Shown: positions 35,015 through 43,569 of the stretch, piece by piece
Numbering within the stretch: position 1 is the first letter of the stretch
How the letters are laid out: every line of letters starts with the position of its first letter
Source: Catalinimonas alkaloidigena
GTDB taxonomy: Bacteria > Bacteroidota > Bacteroidia > Cytophagales > Cyclobacteriaceae
Assembly: GCF_029504655.1 (NCBI RefSeq)
Contig: NZ_JAQFIL010000001.1
Location: forward strand, 6,391,001 to 6,455,000
Direction of reading: 5' to 3'
DNA: 64,000 nt
Program-made: the position numbers and the translations under genes
Notes under the pieces: generated by a model
Database searches by the model: none
The model's input: the letters and a program-made list of their open reading frames with translations, nothing else
What the model was told of the DNA's origin: nothing

Positions 35015-37483
35015 TTACTCATCCTTCAGTGCATGCACAGGGTTAGCTACTGCTGCTTTGATGGTTTGGAAACTGATGGTGAAGGCTGCTAATATCAGTA
35101 CCATCAGGACCGGGATTCCGAACAGCCACCAGCTCATTTCGGTACGGTAAGCAAAGTTTTCCAGCCATAGTGCCATGCCCCAGTAGGCTAAAGGTACGGC
35201 CAGGAGACTTGCCAGTAATATCAATGTGAAATACCCCCGGGTCAGCATTCCCAAAATATGGGCGATCTCCGCTCCCAATACTTTGCGGATGCTGATCTCT
35301 TTTTCTTTCTGCTTGGCCAGCAGTAAAGCCAGCCCGTAAGAACCCAGGCAGGATACAAATATGGCCAGGAGCGCAAAGGTGGCGATGATATCTCCTAAAC
35401 GACCTTCTGCCTGATAGGCCTGCTCCAACTGCTCATCCAGAAAATCATACGCAAAAGCTTTGTGGGGAAAAAATTCCTGCCACTGCTCTTCTACATAGGC
35501 TACCGTTTCACTCAGATTTTCACTATTTACTTTGATGGTAAAGGTGTTGAAAAGCGGAACGTCCACCCCCAGGATCAATGAACCAATTGGGCTATGCAAT
35601 GAGGTATAATGAAAGTCTTTGACCACACCTATTACATTGCCCTGCTTTCCTTCCAGTTCTATTTGCTTACCCAAAGCTTCTTCAGGGCTGCCCCATTCAA
35701 AGTTTCTGACTGTAGTTTCATTGATAATAAATGCATCAATATGGTCAGAACCGGCTTCTATATCAAAGTCCCGACCGGCCACTATTTCCAGCCCATAGGT
35801 TTCACTGAAATCATAATCTACTGCCAGGGTAGGCACAAACAAACGCCCCTCGGTATTTACACCTTCCGGTTCTACCCGGCGGGCAACCACACTGGTGCCC
35901 AGGGCTCCGGATGAAAGAGTTACTTCTTCAATATTTGCATCGCTCAGCAGCCTTTCTTCAAAGGAGTTCATTTTCTGCCGCATATCTACATCTCCTGCTC
36001 CAAAAACATTGTTCATATTGGTACTGTATAAAGGAACGGTAAGCATAGCCTCTTTCTGAAATCCCATGGACTGGTTTTGCAGGTAGCGTAATTGCTGAAA
36101 GATAATCACCGTTCCGGCAATCAAAGCAATAGACATCGTAAATTGGATAAACACCAGCACCTGTCTCAGAGAAAAACGCTGCAAACCAGCTCTCAGGGGA
36201 GTTTTGTTTTTCAGTACAGTTGCCAGCTTGATGTTGGTAGTGTAGAAAGCAGGGTAAGATCCTCCCAGCAAGCCGGTTAGCAGAAATACGCCGATAAAAG
36301 TAAGCAGCACCGGCGTATGGGTCAGATCAGCAAAAGTAAAGCTTTTCTGAGTTAAACTGTTAAACTCAGGCAGCGTATTGCCAATAAGCAAGATGGCTAG
36401 CAATAAGGCAAAAAAGCTGATTAGCAGAGACTCACCTAAAAACTGCAAAAACAATTGCGGCTTGCGGGCGCCCAGCACTTTGCGCATCCCTACCTCCTTG
36501 CTCCGTTTGAGCGATTGTGCTGTGGAGAGGTTGATAAAGTTAAAGCAGGCAATGAGCAAAGTGATCAATGCAATAGCTATAAAAGTGTAAATATTGCTGA
36601 TATCACTGACCGGCCCGGGATTGAGATAAATATCCGGATTGAGGTAAATATCCGGTACAGCCTGCAAGCTGAAGCTCTGTCCTACCCGCAAGGGTTCAGG
36701 GGCATAGGTTTCCAGGAGTTGTGCCATCCCCTGGCTGACTTCTTCCGGCTCTGCTCCTTCCTCCAGGAGTACATAAGAATGAGAATGGGAGATCACCCAG
36801 TTTTTAGACAGGTTATCTCGCATGTATTCTCTCCGCTCATCATCCATTAGGGCGAACATATCATCATAAGGCAGCAGCATGCTGAATTCCAGGTGAGCGT
36901 TATCGGGAAAATCACTAACTACAGCAGCAATCTGATAGGGATGAATCCCTTCTACCATAATTGTGCGTCCGATAGGCGGGTTCTGCCGCCATTGCTCACC
37001 AAAATATTTATCTGCTAAAGTTTCTGTTAGTATAAGGCGCTGCGCCCGGGCAAGGTTCTCCTGCTCACTGCCTGCTATAAATTTTAAATCAAAAAGTCGG
37101 AAGAAGGTAGAGTCTACCATAAACACATTGGTTTCCTCAAAATCCTGAGGTTCACTCATTCCGCTAGGGTCAGGCACGCTCACACTCATGTCTCGACCGT
37201 AAGCTCGGGCAGTAGCCTCTACCCCCGAAAGATTCTCCTGCACCAGTGGCGCTAAGGGAGGAGGAACGCGGGCATAATCATAGTCATTGCTGGCACGGTA
37301 GATAATCCGGTAAAGCCGATCCTTTTTAGGATGAAAAGTATCATAACTCAGCTCGTGCTGTACAAACAGATAAATGAAAAGACAGCAACTCATACCGATG
37401 CCTAAGCCCAGTATATTGATCAGTGTAAATACCTTATGATTTACCAAATGGCGGTAAGCGATCTTCAGATAATTCCAGAACAT
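35015..37483 (-). CDS. FtsX/MacB-type ABC transporter permease
   Basis: An 822-residue permease of the MacB_PCD-FtsX kind typical of Bacteroidota. The N-terminal helix begins at about residue 21 (VFTLINILGLGIGMSCCLFIYLF), a periplasmic MacB_PCD domain follows, then three helices of the first FtsX domain (about 285-430), a second periplasmic domain and a C-terminal FtsX domain (about 690-810). ATFALLAIFVSCLGSYGLALLLA and KEISIRKVLGA are typical. No ATPase is adjacent. Such duplicated-domain permeases often export peptides, lipids or antimicrobials. It is divergent from a small winged-helix regulator, 155 bp away. Confidence 0.92.
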   Translation of the reverse strand: MFWNYLKIAYRHLVNHKVFTLINILGLGIGMSCCLFIYLFVQHELSYDTFHPKKDRLYRIIYRASNDYDYARVPPPLAPLVQENLSGVEATARAYGRDMSVSVPDPSGMSEPQDFEETNVFMVDSTFFRLFDLKFIAGSEQENLARAQRLILTETLADKYFGEQWRQNPPIGRTIMVEGIHPYQIAAVVSDFPDNAHLEFSMLLPYDDMFALMDDERREYMRDNLSKNWVISHSHSYVLLEEGAEPEEVSQGMAQLLETYAPEPLRVGQSFSLQAVPDIYLNPDIYLNPGPVSDISNIYTFIAIALITLLIACFNFINLSTAQSLKRSKEVGMRKVLGARKPQLFLQFLGESLLISFFALLLAILLIGNTLPEFNSLTQKSFTFADLTHTPVLLTFIGVFLLTGLLGGSYPAFYTTNIKLATVLKNKTPLRAGLQRFSLRQVLVFIQFTMSIALIAGTVIIFQQLRYLQNQSMGFQKEAMLTVPLYSTNMNNVFGAGDVDMRQKMNSFEERLLSDANIEEVTLSSGALGTSVVARRVEPEGVNTEGRLFVPTLAVDYDFSETYGLEIVAGRDFDIEAGSDHIDAFIINETTVRNFEWGSPEEALGKQIELEGKQGNVIGVVKDFHYTSLHSPIGSLILGVDVPLFNTFTIKVNSENLSETVAYVEEQWQEFFPHKAFAYDFLDEQLEQAYQAEGRLGDIIATFALLAIFVSCLGSYGLALLLAKQKEKEISIRKVLGAEIAHILGMLTRGYFTLILLASLLAVPLAYWGMALWLENFAYRTEMSWWLFGIPVLMVLILAAFTISFQTIKAAVANPVHALKDE

Positions 37484-37600
37484 ATTAAGCTAGATTTTTA
37501 CGCTCTAAAATTGCTCATTTTTTAACAATCTTCTGCTCACCCATTTTGGGGGAATATGTTTACTTTAAACTTTAAGAAAAGTTTGGTCATATCAATTATG

Positions 37601-37629
37601 ATTCATATATTTGAATATACACATATTCA
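37601..37629. promoter_or_regulatory. Overlapping palindromic operator-like sites
   Basis: Two overlapping inverted repeats built from the same half-site: ATTCA-N6-TGAAT at 37601-37616 and TGAATAT-acac-ATATTCA at 37612-37629. They lie just 9 bp before the start of the winged-helix regulator, the position expected for autoregulation by an ArsR-type protein, and could also control the divergent permease. The functional link is inference. Confidence 0.6.
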
Positions 37630-37638
37630 TACTTATAT

Positions 37639-37983
37639 ATGAAATCACTTGAAAAAATAGATTATGCTGAAGCTTTCTTTAAGCTTTTTACAACGAAGGG
37701 TAGAATTAGGGTAGCCAATATCCTAGTCAAAGTCAATGAAATTTCAGTCAACGAAATTGCAGACATTGCTGAGATCGAACAGAGCATGTGTTCACGATAC
37801 CTGGATAGTTTAAAGAAAAATAGGCTTGCTTCTTATAGAAGAGATGCTCAAACAAATTATTACTCCTATTATCCAGAAGCTAAAGAGTTACTTGCACATG
37901 TTTTGGCTGTTGTTCAAGACTTGGAAGAGATCCAAAAAGATAATCAGGAATTAAAGAGAAGGGGGTATTTATTAAATGGCTAA
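37639..37983 (+). CDS. Winged helix-turn-helix regulator (ArsR-like)
   Basis: A 114-residue DNA-binding protein. The fold is an ArsR-type winged helix: KGRIRVANILVKVNEISVNEIADIAEIEQSMCSRYLDSLKKNRLASYRRDAQTNY, with the recognition helix around EQSMCSRYLDSLKK and a wing of basic and tyrosine residues (SYRRDAQTNYYSYYP), followed by a helical dimerisation tail. Only one cysteine is present and the usual ArsR metal motif CxC is absent, so metal sensing is not supported. It is divergent from the FtsX-type permease across a region with inverted repeats and may control it. Confidence 0.85.
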   Translation: MKSLEKIDYAEAFFKLFTTKGRIRVANILVKVNEISVNEIADIAEIEQSMCSRYLDSLKKNRLASYRRDAQTNYYSYYPEAKELLAHVLAVVQDLEEIQKDNQELKRRGYLLNG

Positions 37984-38003
37984 AGCATTAAGTAGAATAA
38001 ATT

Positions 38004-38117
38004 ATGAAAACAAAAATAAAGCTGTCTATCAAACTTCAAAAGGATGAAATAAATGCTTTGAAAAAACTATTGCTAGAAATACTAGTACTTTTATCGATTC
38101 TCAGCTATTTGATATAG
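38004..38117 (+). CDS. Short 37-residue ORF, possibly truncated
   Basis: An ATG at 38004 opens 37 codons ending at TAG 38115-38117: a basic N-terminus (MKTKIKLSIKLQKDE) followed by a leucine-rich hydrophobic end (LLLEILVLLSILSYLI). It starts 20 bp after the winged-helix gene. The stop is directly followed by a repeat element, so this may be the stub of a longer gene cut by an insertion, or a small membrane protein. Coding status is uncertain. Confidence 0.35.
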   Translation: MKTKIKLSIKLQKDEINALKKLLLEILVLLSILSYLI

Positions 38118-38118
38118 T

Positions 38119-38228
38119 TGTCATGCCGTAGACGCTCCACGCTGGACGTCTTTACCGACAAGAAAATCAAAAAACCCTTACTTGCTTCATGGCAAAGATT
38201 CCTCCGCGTAGCTACGTACGGAATGACC
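38119..38228. repeat. Inverted-terminal repeat element (MITE- or dispersed-repeat-like)
   Basis: About 110 bp bounded by TGTCATGCCG on the left and CGGAATGAC on the right, which are near-perfect inverted copies. The inside has further palindromic runs (CGTAGCTACG). It has no coding capacity. Sequences with GTCATTCCG ends and AGGAATCTTTG inside are seen as dispersed repeats in many bacterial genomes. Only one copy is visible in the window. Confidence 0.6.
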
Positions 38229-38267
38229 TTGTTCAAACTTAGTATATGCTGCAACACATAAGTTAGC

Positions 38268-39989
38268 TTATTGCACTACCATCAAATACTTTTTCTCACC
38301 AGCCGGCAAGCTGACAGGCACTCCCTCCAGAAGACTTTCCCCTCCTATCATCTCAGAAGTTTCCGCCTGCCCATCTATCCACTGATACGTTTGCTCCGGG
38401 TCAACCGTAAACCATTCGGGAAACTGATTGATCCGCGGCCAGTCTACCGGCAAATTCATGGAATTATTATGCCTGGCCTGATCAAAATAAAGTTTACCTT
38501 CCCAGGGAGAAGACGAGCGCAAAACAATAAACAGTGTATCACCTCGCTGCTCCGCACCCAATCGTATGGCATCATTCCAGGGCTGCACATAAGTTCCCTG
38601 CGATTTCCAGAGGTTGTGCATGATGGTAGTACGGGCAAAATTACCATCTCCATGCCAGCCTTCAATGATGCCTGAACCTTTCCACTGCTCGCTCCCCTCC
38701 CGATGACTGGAATCCTGCATCGCCCACATCACTTTGATCTCACTATCTATCCAACGGGCAGCACGTTCATCAGGGATTCTGTTGTAGAGATTCAGGGCGC
38801 TTTCTATGGCATCGGCATAACCATCAGCACTGCCTCTTTCCCAGTCAAAATTCTGATACTTGCTCAGATTAGCAAAAACTTTATCTACCGCTTCTTTGTA
38901 GGCTTCTACACTGTCTACCATATAAACCGCATAATACCCGTTTAGCGTATAGCCCCAGGTGTCGGCAGCTTGCTCATCCACCACTTCATTAGTTTGAGGG
39001 TTAATCGCATTATAAAACAGGCCATCTTCATTTCTGCCATGCATTAAAATATAATCTAGAAGACCATGCAACCTCTCCTGATATTCGTTTTTCTTCCCCT
39101 GATCAGCAAAATGCAGCGTGACATACAACTCACACAAGCCGGAAATCAGTTCGCAGCCGTGGTCACGCAGCCGGAGATAATCAAAATCTGTCAGAGGATA
39201 TTTTTCTTCTAACAAGTAATAGTCGCCAATCTGTATGGCCCAGTCCAGAAACTTCTGCTCCCCTGTCATCCAGTATATGCGAGACAAAATCTGTAGCAGC
39301 TCTCCATTTACCTCAGCTTCGGGTGCGCTTCCGAAATATTCATCACCGAAGCCTCCGGCAACGTCTATGTATTCATCCATATCCCTGAGCATATTGACCA
39401 TACGCTCCGACCAGGGACTCTTACCCAGCCACTCGCTAAGGGGGAGCAAACCATCTTTGATATACTCTGAAGTACCGAAAAGCACTCTTTCCATCGCTAC
39501 TTCTTCGTCTTCAAAGTCCTGTTTCACGAATGAGTAGGTATCTGGCATGGATTTTACCCTTGAAGTAAGTTGGGTTTCGTTTTCCAGCATTTCACGCATC
39601 ACCCCCTGGTATAAATCCTGATCGGTAAAAAAGCTGGTGAGTACCATAAAAGGGTAATTGTCTGCCGCAGCATCTTTGCCATTCCAGATTGTACTGTCGT
39701 CATAGAGGTTACGGGGAATAAGTTTAGTACGGGAGTCAGCATACTCAAGCCAGGCCCGCATGTATGCATCACTGCGCACAAAACCTTCATGGGCTTGCTC
39801 TGCGTTCAAAGCAGCTTTTTCAAATAGCCGCGGATCATAAGTAGTTTCTTCTTCGTCCGGTTGGCAGGCATCAAAAATCAAGATAGCCAAGCCACCCATG
39901 AGGATTTTATGTACTGAAAAACAGCGTGCAAGTGGGGCTTTGGTGCTCATTTCTAAGAGAAGAGATTTAGGTTGTTGTTTTGCGATCAT
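38268..39989 (-). CDS. Orphan lipoprotein, probable alpha/alpha toroid
   Basis: A 573-residue lipoprotein; an alternative ATG at 39950 removes 13 residues before the signal. The signal ends IFDAC with cysteine 42 (in the long form) acylated, followed by an acidic stretch (PDEEET). The body is alpha-helical with aromatic- and acid-rich segments in regular spacing (EVNGELLQILSRIYWMTGE, DHGCELISGLCELYVTLHF, AADTWGYTLNGYYAVYM), like the (alpha/alpha)6 barrels of glycosidases and lyases. The final 110 residues look like a beta-sandwich. I cannot name a family. It is probably a surface or periplasmic carbohydrate-active protein, but that is inference. Confidence 0.8.
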   Translation of the reverse strand: MIAKQQPKSLLLEMSTKAPLARCFSVHKILMGGLAILIFDACQPDEEETTYDPRLFEKAALNAEQAHEGFVRSDAYMRAWLEYADSRTKLIPRNLYDDSTIWNGKDAAADNYPFMVLTSFFTDQDLYQGVMREMLENETQLTSRVKSMPDTYSFVKQDFEDEEVAMERVLFGTSEYIKDGLLPLSEWLGKSPWSERMVNMLRDMDEYIDVAGGFGDEYFGSAPEAEVNGELLQILSRIYWMTGEQKFLDWAIQIGDYYLLEEKYPLTDFDYLRLRDHGCELISGLCELYVTLHFADQGKKNEYQERLHGLLDYILMHGRNEDGLFYNAINPQTNEVVDEQAADTWGYTLNGYYAVYMVDSVEAYKEAVDKVFANLSKYQNFDWERGSADGYADAIESALNLYNRIPDERAARWIDSEIKVMWAMQDSSHREGSEQWKGSGIIEGWHGDGNFARTTIMHNLWKSQGTYVQPWNDAIRLGAEQRGDTLFIVLRSSSPWEGKLYFDQARHNNSMNLPVDWPRINQFPEWFTVDPEQTYQWIDGQAETSEMIGGESLLEGVPVSLPAGEKKYLMVVQ

Positions 39990-40164
39990 TCAATTTACAA
40001 AATGATACCGCTCTGCCAACCGAAGCTTCGCCTAATCTTAGCATTGGCATTGTCGCTGAATCTGGCAGGTGTATGTTAGCGGGTAGAATTGTAGTAAAAG
40101 TAAAAGCTTTATTATCTATTTTCCGCCTCTTATTACCTTCTAGATCATCACAATACTATTGCTT

Positions 40165-40758
40165 ATGTCTGATTCCGTTTTTCAAACAGGTCCGGAAAAA
40201 TCTTTGGCCGAGATTAGCAAAGAGAAAATTATGCTCACCGCCATGCAGTTATTTGCCAAAAACGGATTTCACACCACTACAGCGGCCACCATTGCCCGGG
40301 CATGCAATATTTCTCATGGCCTGTTATTTTATCACTTTGGAAGCAAAGAAGGCTTGTTGCAGGCCATTGTAGATTTTAGCACCCACAAGATCAAAGGAAT
40401 ACTAAGTACTGATGACCTTCAACTGCAAAACAGCCTGACGGCCTCCAAAAAACTGGAACAAATTGTCCGAAAATTTCGCCAGTCTTTAGTAGAGGAACGG
40501 GAATTTTGGGAGCTGTACCATTCTTTAATTTTTCAGCCTGGCCTCAAAGAGGAGACTGCCCGGCAACTGATCAGTGCTTTTGACGATCATCGCAAATTCC
40601 TGATTCACTTCTTTGAGCAGCTTGGATACCTCAGTGCTACGGATACGATGCAGCAGTTTGAAGCCATGCGTAGTGGCATTACGATGACTTACCTGATGCA
40701 TGGACCTTCTTATCCTATTAACAGGCTTTTTCAAAACCTGATAGATCGTTTTAGTTAA
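40165..40758 (+). CDS. TetR family transcriptional regulator
   Basis: A 197-residue regulator from ATG 40165 (a TTG two codons upstream is less likely). The N-terminal helix-turn-helix is clear: KEKIMLTAMQLFAKNGFHTTTAATIARACNISHGLLFYHFGSKEGLLQAI. The C-terminal helical ligand domain has no recognisable subfamily. No obvious target gene is next to it: the toroid lipoprotein is divergent (about 175 bp away) and the universal stress gene is convergent. Confidence 0.93.
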   Translation: MSDSVFQTGPEKSLAEISKEKIMLTAMQLFAKNGFHTTTAATIARACNISHGLLFYHFGSKEGLLQAIVDFSTHKIKGILSTDDLQLQNSLTASKKLEQIVRKFRQSLVEEREFWELYHSLIFQPGLKEETARQLISAFDDHRKFLIHFFEQLGYLSATDTMQQFEAMRSGITMTYLMHGPSYPINRLFQNLIDRFS

Positions 40759-40778
40759 AAAGCGCTTCCTTGTATTTA

Positions 40779-41228
40779 TCATTCATCATCCCCCCCTAAA
40801 GGTACCGTTAAGAGTGGAATCTTAGACTTCTTAAAAAGCGCTAAAGAAACACTTCCCACAAAAGCATTATAAAGGAAGCTATGCGCATGCGAGCCGGTAA
40901 TGATCAGGTCGGCTTGCAGCTTTTTGGCTTCATCTAATATCATTTGTACAGTAGGACCAGAGATGAGCAGCGCATCAGCCTCTATGCTTTGCTGGTGCAA
41001 TTTATCAGTAAGTAACTTCAGGCTTTTATGTTCGCCTTTCAAAGTATCGGCCCTGCTATCCCTGATGTATTGGGGACCGACATCATAGCCTACAAAATCC
41101 GGCTCCGGTGCCGCAATGTGTACAATCCATATCTTGGCATCAAACTTTTTGGCCAGTTCTGCAGCATAGTCTACCAGGAAAAAAGTTCTCTCGTCAAAAT
41201 CTACAGCTACCAGTATATTTTTCATCAT
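40779..41228 (-). CDS. Universal stress protein (UspA family)
   Basis: A 149-residue single-domain Usp with the start KNILVAVDFDERTF, a central TLKGEHKSLKLL region and the ATP-binding signature ITGSHAHSFLYNAFVGSVS (G-2x-G/S-9x-G-S/T type). It should be cytosolic and may bind ATP. It is followed downstream, convergently, by the TetR gene with only about 20 bp between the two stops. Confidence 0.92.
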   Translation of the reverse strand: MMKNILVAVDFDERTFFLVDYAAELAKKFDAKIWIVHIAAPEPDFVGYDVGPQYIRDSRADTLKGEHKSLKLLTDKLHQQSIEADALLISGPTVQMILDEAKKLQADLIITGSHAHSFLYNAFVGSVSLALFKKSKIPLLTVPLGGDDE

Positions 41229-41267
41229 GTTAAGTAGAATAGTAATTTCCTCAATTGCTTCTTTTGT

Positions 41268-42326
41268 TTAAGAAGCTTCTCCCTTCAGCACAATACGCAT
41301 CAGGTACATGTCGGCAGTAATATAAAGCACGGATTCATCCGCATTGAAGATACAGTTGGCGGTAGCCTGTCCGGTCTTGAGCGTACCTAAATGCTCTCCT
41401 TCAGGAGAAAATATCCATACACCACCCGGCCCGGTAGCAAAGAGGTAGCCTCCGCTATGTACCACAAAACCATCGGGAAGACCTTTTTCGGTGGCAGTCT
41501 TTTCAGTCGCATCATAGAATACCCTCCCGTTTTCTATATCGCCGGTCTCTGTCAGGTCGTAGGCCATCCAGATGGCTCGCTCCGGATCGGAATTGGCGAC
41601 ATACAAAGTCTCTCCATTAGGTGAAAAACCTATGCCGTTGGGACGGCTAAGCTCATCCGTAAGTAAAATTAGTTCATCATTCTCTTCAGAATAGCGGTAT
41701 ACTCCCTGAAAATCAAGCTCCTTGGCTTCGCTGTCTGCCCCTCCGGGTAAGCCATAGGGTGGGTCGGTAAAATACAAATCTCCATTGCTCAGGTAAGCCA
41801 GATCGTTAGGACTGTTCAAGCGCTTGCCCTGATAGCTATCTACTATGGTCTCAAATTCTGGCGACGGATTGTCCAAAGGGGCAGTCATGCGGGCAATACG
41901 GCGGTCGCCATGCTGGCAAAGAACGAGCCTTCCCTGATCATCCAGGATAAGACCATTGGAACCCGGTTCTCTTCCGTCAAAATTTTCGCCGGTAAAACCC
42001 GATGGTTTTAGAAAAAGAGAAGCCCCCTCCCCTTCTTTCCACTTAAAAATACTGTTGGGAGGAATATCAGAATACAGCAGATAGTTCCCCTGAGGAATCC
42101 AGACCGGCCCCTCTGTCCATTCATAGCCTTCTGCCAATATTTCCAATTGGGCATCAGGAGGGACGATGTCATTCAATTTTTCTGAAATACGCTCAATAGA
42201 ACCAGCAGTCTGATAGGTAGTTGCTTCTGCTTGAGCTTCATCTTGGGTGGCAGATTGCTCCTGCGTAGAAGAGTTACAGGCGGCAAAAAGCATAAGTCCG
42301 AATAGTAGGTTGGTGTATTTGTGCAT
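41268..42326 (-). CDS. SMP-30/gluconolactonase family lipoprotein
   Basis: A 352-residue lipoprotein if started at ATG 42326; the longer frame (from 42413) adds 29 residues that are not signal-like. The signal is MHKYTNLLFGLMLFAAC with C17 acylated. The rest is a six-bladed calcium-dependent propeller: AEGYEWTEGPVWIP (metal-binding glutamate), PGSNGLILDDQGRL, RLNSPNDLAYLSNGDLYFTDPPYG and LSRPNGIGFSPNGETLYV. Family members hydrolyse lactones such as gluconolactone. A periplasmic sugar-lactone role fits the nearby xylose genes only loosely. Confidence 0.93.
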   Translation of the reverse strand: MHKYTNLLFGLMLFAACNSSTQEQSATQDEAQAEATTYQTAGSIERISEKLNDIVPPDAQLEILAEGYEWTEGPVWIPQGNYLLYSDIPPNSIFKWKEGEGASLFLKPSGFTGENFDGREPGSNGLILDDQGRLVLCQHGDRRIARMTAPLDNPSPEFETIVDSYQGKRLNSPNDLAYLSNGDLYFTDPPYGLPGGADSEAKELDFQGVYRYSEENDELILLTDELSRPNGIGFSPNGETLYVANSDPERAIWMAYDLTETGDIENGRVFYDATEKTATEKGLPDGFVVHSGGYLFATGPGGVWIFSPEGEHLGTLKTGQATANCIFNADESVLYITADMYLMRIVLKGEAS

Positions 42327-42564
42327 AGCATTAAAGTTATTAGTTAGTAAAACTACATTTAATTCGGTTTTAGGCAAACAATAGTTCTTAGTGTTATGGC
42401 TCCTGGCCGCCACGGGGTGGTGGTACAGTTTTTTCCACTATTCTCACACTATAACACGCTGGCACTAAGAGCTAAAATAGCAAGTATTAGCACACTTTAA
42501 ACAGATTGGCATTCAGCGGGTTACTCAATAGTATAGTATACTAAGAAAACCCAACCCTTATTAA

Positions 42565-43455
42565 ATGAAGATATTACTGACAGGAGCTAATGGTTATATC
42601 GGTATGTGGCTGCTGCCCGTACTGGTGCGTGATGGACATGAAGTAGTCTGTCTGATGAGAGACAAAGGGCGTATGAAGGTAGATAAATCCCTGAAAGAAA
42701 ATATTTCATTCTATGAGGCCGACCTGCTGAAAGAGGAAACCCTCCAGAACCTGCCAGAAGACCTGGATGCAGCTTATTACCTGGTCCATTCTATCGGTGC
42801 CTCTCCCGATTATGAAAAACTGGAAGCCAAGGCAGCCCACAATTTTGTAGACAATATCAAAAAAACCAACTGTAAGCAAATCATCTATCTATCCGGTATC
42901 GTCAACGACCAGGACCTGTCTAAGCACCTGCGTTCCCGTAAGAATGTAGAGGACATACTGATGAAAAGTGGGGTTCCTACTACTGTGCTAAGGGCAGGCA
43001 TCATCATAGGATCAGGAGGGGCTTCTTTTGAGATGATCCGCGATCTAATAGAAAAATTACCAGTGATGGTGGCGCCTAAATGGGTGAGCACCAAAAGCCA
43101 GCCCATAGCGCTTCACAATGTATTGCAGTACCTCACCGGGGTACTGTTGAGAAACAAAGCCTACAACCGGGTATTTGATATTGGCGGACCTGAAGTGCTT
43201 ACCTACAAACAGATGTTATTGCATTATGCAGAGGTCAGGAAACTGAAACGCTACATCATCTCGGTACCTGCCCTTTCTCCCCGAGTATCATCTTTGTGGC
43301 TCTATTTTGTCACCAGCACCTCATTCGATCTGGCCAGAGGTTTGGTTGACAGTATGAAAAACCAGGTGATCGTCCAGCACAAAGGAATCGAGGAAATTGT
43401 GCAAATAGAGCTCATCCCCTATAAAGAAGCTGTTCAAAAAGCTTGTGGCCATTGA
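42565..43455 (+). CDS. NAD(P)H-binding oxidoreductase, copy 1
   Basis: A 296-residue atypical short-chain dehydrogenase/NmrA-like protein. The dinucleotide motif GANGYIG is at residues 7-13, with LVHSIGAS, IIYLSGIV and TTVLRAGIIIGSGGASFE as further family segments. The frame ends where related proteins continue into a DUF2867 domain. It is the first of two tandem paralogues that share about four fifths of residues by eye, including matching upstream sequence (AACAGATT then GCATwCAGyGGGTTA). The substrate is unknown. Confidence 0.9.
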   Translation: MKILLTGANGYIGMWLLPVLVRDGHEVVCLMRDKGRMKVDKSLKENISFYEADLLKEETLQNLPEDLDAAYYLVHSIGASPDYEKLEAKAAHNFVDNIKKTNCKQIIYLSGIVNDQDLSKHLRSRKNVEDILMKSGVPTTVLRAGIIIGSGGASFEMIRDLIEKLPVMVAPKWVSTKSQPIALHNVLQYLTGVLLRNKAYNRVFDIGGPEVLTYKQMLLHYAEVRKLKRYIISVPALSPRVSSLWLYFVTSTSFDLARGLVDSMKNQVIVQHKGIEEIVQIELIPYKEAVQKACGH

Positions 43456-43569
43456 GGATAAGGGAAGCTCTTCTCTGAAAACTTTCTCACCCTGTCTTCA
43501 TTTGCTATGAACAGATTAGCATACAGTGGGTTAATTGTGTAAACATTCACGAACACAAACCCTTATAAA

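Noticed and set aside
39980..40372. 130-codon frame overlapping the TetR gene
   Set aside because: The TetR helix-turn-helix is unmistakable in the other frame.
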